Below are positions 17,601 to 26,403 of a stretch of 64,000 nt of DNA, one piece after another. The notes under the pieces are model-generated. The model was not told the origin of the DNA, searched no databases, and saw only the letters and a list, made by a program, of their open reading frames with translations. Each line of letters begins with the position of its first letter. Position 1 is the first letter of the stretch. The stretch comes from an uncultured Roseburia sp. Its GTDB lineage: Bacteria > Bacillota > Clostridia > Lachnospirales > Lachnospiraceae. A program made the position numbers and the translations under genes. The stretch covers positions 1 to 64,000 of the forward strand of contig CAKREH010000011.1 in assembly GCA_934317215.1 (NCBI GenBank), read 5' to 3'.

Positions 17601-18605
17601 CTATGCCACTCCCTTTCCGGCTTTCTTTGCCTGTTTTTCTGCTTTTAATCTTGCACGTTTTGCTTTATAGGATTCGTCCTCACTCTCAGCATCACGGAAG
17701 ATATATTTAAAGAATAACTTCTGTAAAATCGTACATGCAAAAATGATAAGGAGAAGTACGACTGCCATTGCTGATGCAAGACCTACTTTCTGGCTTACAT
17801 GAGCGATCTCATTCATAATTACAAAATATGTTCCGGTTCCATTTGCACCATCTGTGATAACGTAAGGCTGCTCAAATGCACTTAAGGAACCTGTGATAGA
17901 AAGAATTACATTTAATGTAATAATTGTTTTGATACTCGGCAGAATAATATGTTTAAACTGCTGAAATTTATTTGCACCATCTAACTCTGCTGCTTCGTAA
18001 AGGTCTGCATCCACAGACATGATTGCACCGATAAACAATACCATGTTCTGTCCAAAATAACGCCATACCGAAGTAGCCACCAAAGACCAGTTGTTAATTG
18101 ACTGATCTTTCAGCCAGTATGGAAGATTGTCAAGTTTAAATCCACACCATTGTAAGATCGTATCAAGTACAAATCCTCTGGTATAGAAAAATTTAAAAAT
18201 AAATCCGATCGCAATACCACTGATCAGATATGGGAAAAACATTAACCCTTTAAAGAAGTTTCCTCCCTTTACTTTAAAACTTAAAATAGTTGCCAGATAA
18301 AGTGCAAGCACAAGCTGAATGATTGCACCTGCCATATAATAAAGACTGAGCTTTAATGCTCCAAAGCAGTCATCCCTGCGAAATACGTCAATATAATTTT
18401 TGAATCCGACAAATTTTCTCTGATCTACCGGAGTTAAATATTTCATCTTATAAAAACTGAATTTTACCATCTCGGCAAAAGGCAGATAAGTAAATACAAA
18501 CAGCAACAGCAGCGGAATTGTCATAAATGCCACGCAGATAATTACCTGCTGTCCTTTTCTGCTTTTTGCCCATTTTTTTAAACTGAATGGTTTTTTTCCT
18601 TCCAT
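17601..18605 (-). CDS. carbohydrate ABC transporter permease (MalF type)
   Basis: The start at 18605 (MEGKKPFSLKKW) follows GGAGGA by nine to ten bases; an ATG seven codons earlier overlaps that site. The 334-residue protein has six membrane helices after a basic N-terminus and the EAA-loop (LYEAAELDGANKFQQFKHI) of the MalF/CUT1 family. The C-terminal tail is highly basic (KAKRARLKAEKQAKKAGKG). It lies between the binding protein and its partner permease. Confidence 0.9.
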   Translation of the reverse strand: MEGKKPFSLKKWAKSRKGQQVIICVAFMTIPLLLLFVFTYLPFAEMVKFSFYKMKYLTPVDQRKFVGFKNYIDVFRRDDCFGALKLSLYYMAGAIIQLVLALYLATILSFKVKGGNFFKGLMFFPYLISGIAIGFIFKFFYTRGFVLDTILQWCGFKLDNLPYWLKDQSINNWSLVATSVWRYFGQNMVLFIGAIMSVDADLYEAAELDGANKFQQFKHIILPSIKTIITLNVILSITGSLSAFEQPYVITDGANGTGTYFVIMNEIAHVSQKVGLASAMAVVLLLIIFACTILQKLFFKYIFRDAESEDESYKAKRARLKAEKQAKKAGKGVA

Positions 18606-18677
18606 ATCCACAATTCCTCCATCCATTGTCTTTTTTATCCGGGAAGGGGATATTCCCCTTCCCTTTGTGGAACTATA

Positions 18678-20141
18678 TTATTCTGTTACTTCAATTCCAT
18701 TTGAATCCTGTGCATCGGACCATGCTGTATTCCATTCGTCCATAATCTCATCAAATGTCTCATCGCCATTGGATGCATGCTCAATGATTGCCTGGATTTT
18801 ACCGTTTCCACCTGCGTTAATATTTAACTCAGACTCTGCGTTCATCTCATTTAAGAAATCTTCTTCGCCCTCTAATGCCGGTTCATCCTCTAAGAATGTT
18901 ACACCATCAAAAGAAAGCTTTGTATCTGTACTGCCGGCTACGATTGGAAGTCCGTCTTCGTTATATGAGAAACCGGATTTTTCTGTCATCCATTTTACAA
19001 ATACCATAGCTGCAGCTTTTTCATCATCTGTAGCATTCACATTAATACCATAAGAATAATCAGCACCTGCGGATGCATACTGCTCACCATTTACAGTGAT
19101 TGGGAATGGCATATAACCGATATCTGCACCATTTTCACCTGCTGCCTCCATCTGAGGATAAGCCCATGAGCCAAGTACCATACAACCGATCTCACCATTG
19201 TTGATCATACCTTTACAGCCCTCCCAGTCAGTTGTTGCAAAGTCATCTTCGATCAATCCGTCTGCAACTGCATCATAGAGGATCTTGTAAACTGCATAAG
19301 CATGTGTATCATCGCCATAATTCTGGAATGGATCTTTTGTATGAACTAATTTCTGGTTCATATATGTATTATCACCGGTTGCAGTACTTCCCATGTAAGC
19401 ATCCCACGCTCCCATTGTCCAGCCTGCTGCATAGTTTGTATAAAGCGGGATGGCATCTGTATTATCTTTGATTTTCTGTAATGCATCGATAAATTCTTCC
19501 GGAGTTTTTGGAAGTTCTGTAACTCCTGCTTCTTCAAATACTTTTTTATTGTATACGATACCCTGTGTAGTTGCTGTAGAAGGAACACCGTAAACCTGTC
19601 CGCCATACTCCCATGTAGTTGCATAATTGATCTGGGTCTTCATAGTATCAAGATCACCATATGAAATAAAGTAATTGCTTAAGTCTGCCTTATCAACCGC
19701 CGGGATCATCATGACTGTCTCATAGTCACCAGACTGTAAATGCATCAGAGCATCATCTGCATAGTTGGTATCGGTTGTAAGTTCAACTGTAATATTTGGA
19801 TACATTTCATTGAATGCTGCTAAATACTCTTTCCATGTTGTTCCGTTATAATCGTCAGATTCAAGATCTGTTCTGTGGTTGAATAACGAAATTGTTGCTG
19901 TCAGATCTGTATAATCCTCACCAAGTTTGATGTCTGCATAGGATAAAGATCCGTCTGTGGATGCTGCTGCATCACTGCTCTCGGTAGCTGCTGCATCATT
20001 TGTTGCTTCTGCACTGTTATCAGAAGCTGCTCCGTTTGTTGCTCCCCCATTGTCTGCTGCATTGTTTGAACCGCCGCATGCTGCCATGCTCATTGTCATA
20101 ACTGCTACTAATGCAACTGATAAAACCTTTTTTAATTTCAT
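18678..20141 (-). CDS. mannooligosaccharide-binding lipoprotein of ABC transporter
   Basis: A 487-residue extracytoplasmic solute-binding protein of family 1. The signal peptide ends in a lipobox with Cys22 (MTMSMAACGGS), followed by a long Ala/Asp/Asn/Thr linker (about 25-65) and the binding domain. It is the first gene of the transport-and-breakdown operon, has its own strong promoter, and is directly followed by two permeases. By position it corresponds to the mannan-binding protein of the Roseburia locus; specificity for mannooligosaccharides is inferred from the neighbours. Confidence 0.88.
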   Translation of the reverse strand: MKLKKVLSVALVAVMTMSMAACGGSNNAADNGGATNGAASDNSAEATNDAAATESSDAAASTDGSLSYADIKLGEDYTDLTATISLFNHRTDLESDDYNGTTWKEYLAAFNEMYPNITVELTTDTNYADDALMHLQSGDYETVMMIPAVDKADLSNYFISYGDLDTMKTQINYATTWEYGGQVYGVPSTATTQGIVYNKKVFEEAGVTELPKTPEEFIDALQKIKDNTDAIPLYTNYAAGWTMGAWDAYMGSTATGDNTYMNQKLVHTKDPFQNYGDDTHAYAVYKILYDAVADGLIEDDFATTDWEGCKGMINNGEIGCMVLGSWAYPQMEAAGENGADIGYMPFPITVNGEQYASAGADYSYGINVNATDDEKAAAMVFVKWMTEKSGFSYNEDGLPIVAGSTDTKLSFDGVTFLEDEPALEGEEDFLNEMNAESELNINAGGNGKIQAIIEHASNGDETFDEIMDEWNTAWSDAQDSNGIEVTE

Positions 20142-20165
20142 AGAATTTTCCTCCTTATGATGTTT

Positions 20166-20183
20166 GTTACCTTGTTTTGTAAC
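20166..20183 (-). promoter_or_regulatory. operator-like inverted repeat at start of binding-protein transcript
   Basis: On the minus strand the sequence is GTTACAAAACAAGGTAAC: arms GTTAC and GTAAC, eight bases apart, beginning about eight bases after the -10 box. A closely similar site is found at 55217-55235 before the second sugar-binding protein. The regulator is unknown; the LacI or AraC protein of this locus are candidates. Confidence 0.5.
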
Positions 20184-20191
20184 TTAATTTA

Positions 20192-20219
20192 ATTATATAT
20201 TATTTTATTTTTTAGTCAA
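20192..20219 (-). promoter_or_regulatory. sigma-A promoter of the mannan transport operon
   Basis: Minus strand TTGACT (20219-20214), 16 bases of A/T-rich spacer, then TATAAT (20197-20192), about 50 bases before the ATG at 20141. Confidence 0.75.
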
Positions 20220-20429
20220 CACTTTTTTCCTGATTTCAGCCCATTTTAACCCTTCTATTGTGCATTTCGGCACTATAGACAATTCTATTTTGCAGTTTTT
20301 GTGCACTTTTTTACATTTATTTTTATTTTAGTTTTATTTTTTAGCTTATTTTAGTCTATATTTTGCAAATTGATTAATTTACTTATTTACCTTGATTTTA
20401 GTTTAACTAATTACTTATTTCACCACAGC

Positions 20430-20625
20430 GTTATCCGCAGAACATCCATAACTTAACAATATGAAATGCTCACCAAATGATGGTTTATGGTTTTGAAATG
20501 AATTGTACGGCAAATAGTGTGTCGTAGGCTTGTGAGTGGCATCTTGCGCAAGATGCCAGTCTTCAGGTTGTGGACACCATTTGGGTGGGCGGTTCATCTC
20601 ATAACTGGGGACGTAGGTGCGGATT
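20430..20625. repeat. fold-back element 1 with perfect 22-bp palindrome
   Basis: The centre (20537-20558) is a perfect 22-base palindrome (TGGCATCTTGC and its complement). The flanks also pair imperfectly: ATCCGCA at about 20433 with its complement near 20620, and ATGAAATG..CACC-AAATG with the complement of CATTTGGGTGGGCGG..CATCTCAT. A short minus-strand frame over it has no ribosome binding site and I do not consider it a gene. It could be a structured RNA, a small fold-back mobile element, or both. Confidence 0.5.
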
Positions 20626-20919
20626 TTTGATATTCGCACGAATGGAAATATGCTTAAAATCCTAATGTGCTGTATCATTGATATGCAGCCTAATGACTTG
20701 CCAGAATCTTAATCTACTGTATTGATATCAAACAGTATAGTCCACTACACCTCACTTTTCCGCTTTGCAGACTAAAAATTCATTCTGCATCATTTTGCTT
20801 AACAGCAGTTTTAAAATACAATAATCGTTTCATAAATTACCAGACTAATAACACAGAATATTTTTTAATCAGATTCAGACACAAAACACTAAAAATTTAC
20901 GCACCCCCAAGGTTGTAAA

Positions 20920-21233
20920 ATAAGTTCCCCGGCGAAGGGTGGTTCACAACTTAGTGGCTGGCAAATCGCATCAAGCCGGGACTCGTTTTGTGACTTTGGG
21001 AGAAAATTAGGCAATCTTAGTCTGCCTGTCCGTAACACAGTGTTGTGCTGCCACGGACGGCAGCACAAGTCTTAATGTGCCCGGATGGCACATTTAAGAC
21101 GTACACGTCACTCCGCCACAACCTATACCAGGCAGCCTTAGATTGACTTATTTTCGGACAACGGAAACAAAACAGTCCCGGCTTGATGCAATTTGCCAAT
21201 CGAAAACCCCCGGAACCACCCTACACGAGGAAA
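20920..21233. repeat. fold-back element 2, about 310 bp with internal hairpins
   Basis: Long imperfect inverted arms of about 100 bases: the left arm has AGGGTGGTTC then GGCAAATCGCATCAAGCCGG; the right arm carries their complements (CCGGCTTGATGCAATTTGCC and GAACCACCCT). Inside are two compact hairpins, TTGTGCTGCC/GGCAGCACAA (about 21042-21067) and GTCTTAATGTGCC/GGCACATTTAAGAC (about 21069-21100). The layout is a long basal stem closing a branched centre, as in large structured RNAs or palindromic mobile elements. The rest of the gene-free stretch 20626-20919 is AT-rich with nothing recognised. Confidence 0.6.
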
Positions 21234-21278
21234 CTCATGTCACCCGCAAACCAAAATTTGGTGTGAAGTCCATGAAAC

Positions 21279-21327
21279 GAAAAAAAGAGAAAGCGGCAAG
21301 CATTTCACAACTTACCGCTTTCTCTTA
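21279..21327 (-). terminator. intrinsic terminator of the LacI gene unit
   Basis: AAGAGAAAGCGG (21325-21314 on the minus strand) pairs with CCGCTTTCTCTT (21296-21285), followed by a T-run. The stem begins within the stop codon of the LacI gene, so the unit ends sharply here. Confidence 0.85.
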
Positions 21328-22350
21328 TTTTACAACCTGTTGCACACTGGATTTTTCCACCAGTCTTCCCTCAACAATGGTAATCCCCTGTTTGTAGCGT
21401 TCACCGCTCACTTTTTTCAGCAGCACATGAATTGCTTTATTTGCCATTTCACGGATATCTACCTCATAGGTTGTGATCTCAACATCACACAATCCCGGGA
21501 ACAGATAGTTGTCAAATCCAACCACCGAAAAATCTTGTGGGACACGATATCCCTGTTCTTCTAACTGATTGATGACCATGCTTGCCGTGAGATCGGAGTT
21601 GCACACAAATGCCGTCGGCATATCTTTCATCTGATCCGGATGGATATCAACCTCTACCACACCACATTCCATATCACGGTCCGGTATGATCCACTCCTGC
21701 GGCACTTCAATGCCATGTTCTAACATGGATTTGCGGTAACCGAAATAGCGGTCTGTGATACTTGCCGTAAACAACAGTGTTCCGACATACGCAATTTTTT
21801 CATGACCATGCTCGATCAGATAATTCGTCAGCATGTAAGTACCATAATAACTGTTTGAAATTACTGCATCGCTCATCTGGTGTTCATCATAAAAATCAAG
21901 ATATACAATCGGGATCTGTGTATTCTGTCTCAACTCACCTAAATATTCTGTCTTTAACCGCCCGATTAGAATCAGACCATCTACCTTTCTCTCCAGCACG
22001 ATTTTAGGCAGATTCGCCTCGGCTTCATCTTCTAATGAAACAACCTCAAGCATCGTGAAACATTCTTTCTGAACAGCCCTTGTTGCAACACTCTGGTACA
22101 TTCTCCAGTAAAAGGATGCATACTCTCCAAGATATTTTTCTGATACTAAAACTCCGATATTATAACTTTTTGCTGACTTTTCTTTTTTTACGGCAGATGG
22201 CTGTTTGTATCCCAGTTCATCTGCCAGCTGTTTGATTTTTTCCCGCATAGCCTCGCTGACACCTTTTTGACCGGAAAGTGCTTTTGAGACCGTGACCGTA
22301 CTGACTCCGAGCTGCTCTGCAATATCTGCCAGCTTTACTGCTTTTGCCAT
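21325..22350 (-). CDS. LacI-family transcriptional regulator
   Basis: A 341-residue protein with the LacI helix-turn-helix at the N-terminus (VKLADIAEQLGVSTVTVSKA, residues 6-25, then LSGQKGVSEAMREKI) and a periplasmic-binding-protein-like sensor domain from about 65. It is the last gene of the GH113-mutase-GH36 unit, 13 bases after GH36, and is ended by a strong terminator. It presumably senses a mannooligosaccharide or breakdown product and controls one or both mannan units. No classic cre-like LacI operator was spotted by eye. Confidence 0.92.
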   Translation of the reverse strand: MAKAVKLADIAEQLGVSTVTVSKALSGQKGVSEAMREKIKQLADELGYKQPSAVKKEKSAKSYNIGVLVSEKYLGEYASFYWRMYQSVATRAVQKECFTMLEVVSLEDEAEANLPKIVLERKVDGLILIGRLKTEYLGELRQNTQIPIVYLDFYDEHQMSDAVISNSYYGTYMLTNYLIEHGHEKIAYVGTLLFTASITDRYFGYRKSMLEHGIEVPQEWIIPDRDMECGVVEVDIHPDQMKDMPTAFVCNSDLTASMVINQLEEQGYRVPQDFSVVGFDNYLFPGLCDVEITTYEVDIREMANKAIHVLLKKVSGERYKQGITIVEGRLVEKSSVQQVVK

Positions 22351-22363
22351 AACCGTCCCCTTC

Positions 22364-24559
22364 TTATTTCATATTTTTTTCCACAAAATGTAAAAGTTTT
22401 GACTGGAAGTCTCCCCACGGATTCTGGATCAAAATACCTGCATACATTAACGTATCTCCCGCATATACGGTATCTTCGCCCTCCAGACAATAGTTTTTCT
22501 GTGGATCAAGACCTTTTAATGTAATTCTTCTGCTCTTATAATTCGGGCGGTTGATCACCTGAACAAACGTCACCAGTGCCTCTGACTGATCTTTTGAAAC
22601 GACCTCATAGCAGTCAAAGTAATGGTTTTCCTGATAAGATGCGATTCTGTAATAATCACCGCTTCTTACCAGATCATTGTATTTGTGATACATGGCAGCC
22701 TGTTTCGGGATCATCTGTCTGTCTTCTTCCGGAATCTTTGTAATATCTAACTCGTACCCAAAAGTTCCTGCAAGAGCCACATGTCCTCTTGTCTCAAATG
22801 GTGTGACACGTCCTACTGTATGATTTGGACAGTCGGAAACATGTGCCCCCATCGCAGACAGCGGATAGATCATTGCTGTGCTTTCCTGAATCTTTAACCG
22901 CTCCACCGCATCTGTATCATCCGAGCACCAGATCTGCGGGCTGTAGTAAAGCATACCCGGATCAAAACGTGCACCGCCGCCGGAACAATTTTCCAAAAGC
23001 AGGTGTGGAAATTCTGTTACGAGACGCTCCTGCATCTCATACACTGCCAGTACATAGCGGTGATAAAGTTCGCCCTGGCGGTCTGCCGGAAGTCCATAAC
23101 TTCCAATGTCAGAAAGCTGACGGTTCATATCCCATTTGACATACTCGATATTGGTACTGCGCAAAATGGATGCCACACACTCATATGCATAATCGCGCAC
23201 TTCTTTTCTGGTAAGATCAAGCACATACTGGTTTCTGCAAAGAGAACCAGCCCTTCCCGGGATCTGGATCGCCCAGTCCGGATGTGCCTCGTAGAGTTTC
23301 GAATCCGGGGAGATCATCTCCGGTTCAAACCAGATACCAAATTTTAAGCCAAGTTTGTTTACCTCATCTACCAGATGTTTTAAGCCGCCGTTTAACTTTT
23401 CTTCGTTGACGTACCAGTCGCCTAAGCTCGTGGAATCGTCATTGCGGTGTCCAAACCAGCCGTCATCCATGACTAACATTTCAATGCCAAGCTCGGATGC
23501 TTTTTTCGCAATGGAAAGCAATTTTTCCGTGTTGAAATCAAAATAAGTTGCTTCCCAGTTGTTGATCAGAATCGGGCGCTTCTTATCTCTATATTCACTG
23601 CGGATCAGGTGGTTCCGGTAAAGTTCATGGAACTGGTGTGTCATGCCGTCATATCCGGTGTCACTGTAGACAAGTACAACCTCCGGTGTCTGGAAACTCT
23701 CACCTTTTTCTAACTTCCAGCAGAAGTTCTCCGGATGGATTCCCATGCTGACACGGACGGTATCAAACTGTCCCAGTTCCACCTGTCCGATAAAGTTGCC
23801 GGAGTATACAAAATGCATACCATATACTTCGCCCTGTGACTGGTCAGCGTTTCCTGCCGCAAGTGCCATAAACGGATGCTCCTGATGGGAGGACTCACCT
23901 CTTACGGATTCCACACCCATAAATCCTTTTTTTACCTTGCGGTGCTCTAACATACGTTCTCGCGCCCAGGATCCATGCATCGTGAGCAATGTAAAATCAC
24001 GGTTATCCATATCCATGGAAAAAGACAATGCCTTTGTCAGATATAACATCTCGCCGTCATTTTCGATCCGCACGCTTCTTGTGATGACATCCACATCCGA
24101 AAATGCCGTATAAAGCAGTGTTACTTTCAATCCGAGTACCGGATCCTCACAGAGAAGCTCTAATGTCTCACAGGCATTCTCGTCCCCAAATGTTGCAGGG
24201 AGACCGGCAAGTCCCGGTTTTCCTGCATAGATTTTATGTGAAACATAAAACAGTGACACCGCGGTGTGTCCGCCTGCCGTTCTTACTGAGATACTGCTTC
24301 TTCTGTAATCTCCCAGTCCGTTTCCGGCATACTCCATCGGAAATGTATCGTAAAAAGAAACACGCTCCCTGTTATTTTCCGAAGGCACAAACGGTCCTTC
24401 TCCTGTACGGAGCAGGTACGCAATGTTTGCATCTCTTAATTTCTTACCATAATATACATGACCGACAAAGTTTTCTTTATCCACGATACCGATCACATAA
24501 CTGGAGTTTGGTGTATCCAGCTTGAAAATGCGTTCTTTTTCAAAGTATGTGATTGCCAT
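22364..24559 (-). CDS. alpha-galactosidase (GH36)
   Basis: A 731-residue GH36 protein. The N-terminal beta-supersandwich (to about 320) leads into the TIM barrel with WEATYFDFN, VMDDGWFG, the nucleophile D477 in YVKWDMNR, CSGGGARFDPGML and the acid/base region WCSDDTDAVERL (D547). Length and motif spacing match bacterial GH36 alpha-galactosidases (about 730 residues). No signal peptide, so it removes alpha-1,6-galactose from imported galactomannan oligosaccharides in the cytoplasm. It is 16 bases downstream of the mutase gene. Confidence 0.93.
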   Translation of the reverse strand: MAITYFEKERIFKLDTPNSSYVIGIVDKENFVGHVYYGKKLRDANIAYLLRTGEGPFVPSENNRERVSFYDTFPMEYAGNGLGDYRRSSISVRTAGGHTAVSLFYVSHKIYAGKPGLAGLPATFGDENACETLELLCEDPVLGLKVTLLYTAFSDVDVITRSVRIENDGEMLYLTKALSFSMDMDNRDFTLLTMHGSWARERMLEHRKVKKGFMGVESVRGESSHQEHPFMALAAGNADQSQGEVYGMHFVYSGNFIGQVELGQFDTVRVSMGIHPENFCWKLEKGESFQTPEVVLVYSDTGYDGMTHQFHELYRNHLIRSEYRDKKRPILINNWEATYFDFNTEKLLSIAKKASELGIEMLVMDDGWFGHRNDDSTSLGDWYVNEEKLNGGLKHLVDEVNKLGLKFGIWFEPEMISPDSKLYEAHPDWAIQIPGRAGSLCRNQYVLDLTRKEVRDYAYECVASILRSTNIEYVKWDMNRQLSDIGSYGLPADRQGELYHRYVLAVYEMQERLVTEFPHLLLENCSGGGARFDPGMLYYSPQIWCSDDTDAVERLKIQESTAMIYPLSAMGAHVSDCPNHTVGRVTPFETRGHVALAGTFGYELDITKIPEEDRQMIPKQAAMYHKYNDLVRSGDYYRIASYQENHYFDCYEVVSKDQSEALVTFVQVINRPNYKSRRITLKGLDPQKNYCLEGEDTVYAGDTLMYAGILIQNPWGDFQSKLLHFVEKNMK

Positions 24560-24575
24560 GCTGTATTTCCTCCTG

Positions 24576-26294
24576 TTATTTCAGCAAGTCTTCTTTTAAC
24601 ACGGCAAGTTTCTTTTCTGCATCCTCTAATGAACTGCCTTTTACGCCAAAGTAATATTTGATCTTCGGCTCTGTTCCGGACGGACGCATACAGCACCATG
24701 CGTTATCAGAAAGTTCATAGTAAAGTACGTTAGATTCCGGCAGACCTGTCTTTGCCACTTCTCCGGTCACAGTATCTTTTCTGGTATCTTCTTTATAGTC
24801 GCGCACTGCAAGCACGTCAAATCCGCCAAGTTTTTTCGGAGGATTTTTTCTGGAATTGCTCATCAGTTCCTGGATCTGTGCTGCTCCGTCGATCCCCTTC
24901 AGGGTCTTCGTCTCAAGTCCCTCTCTGTAATAGCCGTATTTCTCATACATGGCAAGCATCTCATCCCATAAGGTCATGTTGTTCTTCTTGCACCAGGAAG
25001 CAACTTCACATAACATCATGACAGCAACACAGGCATCTTTATCTCTTGCGTAAGTGCCGGCGAGGCATCCGTAGCTCTCTTCTAAACCAAATACATAATT
25101 GTAAGTATTCTGCTGCTCGAAAAATTTGATCTGTTCTCCAATGTATTTAAATCCTGTTAAAACTTCGATCAGTTTTACACCGTAAGCTTTTGCGATCGCT
25201 TTTGCCATATCCGTTGTAACGATCGTCTCAACCAGTGCAGGATTCTCCGGCATAGTTCCCATTGCTGTTTTTTCTCTTAAAATGTATTCCGCGATCAGCA
25301 TACCTGACATATTTCCAGTAAATGTCACATACTCGCCACTCTTTGTATCTTTGCAGTATACGCCAAGACGGTCTGCATCCGGGTCAGTTGCAAGAACGAT
25401 GTCCGCATCCACTTCTTTTGCAAGTTTTAATGCAAGTTCAAATGCTTTTGGTGACTCCGGGTTCGGGTATGCAACGGTCGGGAAATTACCATCCGGTTTT
25501 TCCTGCTCCGGCACTACATATACATGTTCAAACCCAAGCTCATTTAACACGCGGCGCACAGGAAGATTTCCAGTTCCATGAAGCGGTGTGTAGACGATCT
25601 TGATATCTTTTGCCATCTCTTTGATGATCTCCGGATGAATGGACTGTTTTTTCAGTTCTTCCATATAACGGTCATCCATCTCTTTACCGATCACATTATA
25701 AAGCCCTGCTGCAACCGCCTCTTCTTTTGCCATGGTCTTTACCTGATCGAAGGCAGTTACTTTTGCAACTTCCGCTAAAATATTTTTGTCGTGAGGCGGT
25801 GTGATCTGTGCACCATCTTCCCAGTATACTTTGTATCCGTTGTATTCTCTCGGGTTATGGCTTGCAGTAATTACAATACCGGAAATACATCCTAACTCGC
25901 GGACTGCAAAAGATAACTCCGGTGTCGGACGAAGGCTGTCAAATACATATGCCTTGATGCCGTTCGCATTTAAGCAGAGTGCTGCCTCCTCGGTAAATTC
26001 CGGTGACATGATTCTGGAGTCATGTGCGATCGCAACACCTTTTTCCTGTCCATTCTGGGAAATGATGTAATTTGCAAGTCCCTGTGTTGCCTGACGTACG
26101 GTATAAATATTCATACGGTTGGTTCCGGCTCCGATCACGCCTCTTAAACCACCGGTGCCAAATTCTAACTGTCTGTAAAAACGATCCTCGATCTCTGCCT
26201 GATCCCCCTCGATCTTCTTTAACTCAGCCTTTGTATCTGCATCAAAATATGGATCTGTACACCACTGTCTGTAAGTTTCCATGTAATTGCTCAT
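24576..26294 (-). CDS. phosphohexomutase (phosphomannomutase/phosphoglucomutase)
   Basis: A 572-residue alpha-D-phosphohexomutase of the long PGM2-like type. The catalytic serine is S145 in TASHNPREYNGYK, the metal loop is DPDADRLG (about 300), the sugar-binding loop is GLEESYG, and the phosphate loop near the C-terminus is RPSGTEPKIKYY. Within this locus it turns the mannose-1-phosphate released by the GH130 enzymes into mannose-6-phosphate for the ManA part of the GH1-ManA fusion; activity on glucose-1-phosphate is also expected in this family. Confidence 0.9.
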   Translation of the reverse strand: MSNYMETYRQWCTDPYFDADTKAELKKIEGDQAEIEDRFYRQLEFGTGGLRGVIGAGTNRMNIYTVRQATQGLANYIISQNGQEKGVAIAHDSRIMSPEFTEEAALCLNANGIKAYVFDSLRPTPELSFAVRELGCISGIVITASHNPREYNGYKVYWEDGAQITPPHDKNILAEVAKVTAFDQVKTMAKEEAVAAGLYNVIGKEMDDRYMEELKKQSIHPEIIKEMAKDIKIVYTPLHGTGNLPVRRVLNELGFEHVYVVPEQEKPDGNFPTVAYPNPESPKAFELALKLAKEVDADIVLATDPDADRLGVYCKDTKSGEYVTFTGNMSGMLIAEYILREKTAMGTMPENPALVETIVTTDMAKAIAKAYGVKLIEVLTGFKYIGEQIKFFEQQNTYNYVFGLEESYGCLAGTYARDKDACVAVMMLCEVASWCKKNNMTLWDEMLAMYEKYGYYREGLETKTLKGIDGAAQIQELMSNSRKNPPKKLGGFDVLAVRDYKEDTRKDTVTGEVAKTGLPESNVLYYELSDNAWCCMRPSGTEPKIKYYFGVKGSSLEDAEKKLAVLKEDLLK

Positions 26295-26403
26295 TCTTCT
26301 TCTCCTTTACTTTTCTGCGATTCTTTTTTATTATATTTTGGATTATAACCTTTATTTAAGTTATTGTAAACTAATTTTAATCTTTTTTACTGTTTTTATA
26401 TAT

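Noticed and set aside
20415..20678. 87-codon minus-strand frame in the mannan intergenic gap
   Set aside because: It covers a palindrome with paired flanks, has no ribosome binding site and an amino-acid make-up unlike a protein.
21017..21199. 60-codon minus-strand frame
   Set aside because: It lies wholly inside the large fold-back element and only reflects its inverted arms.
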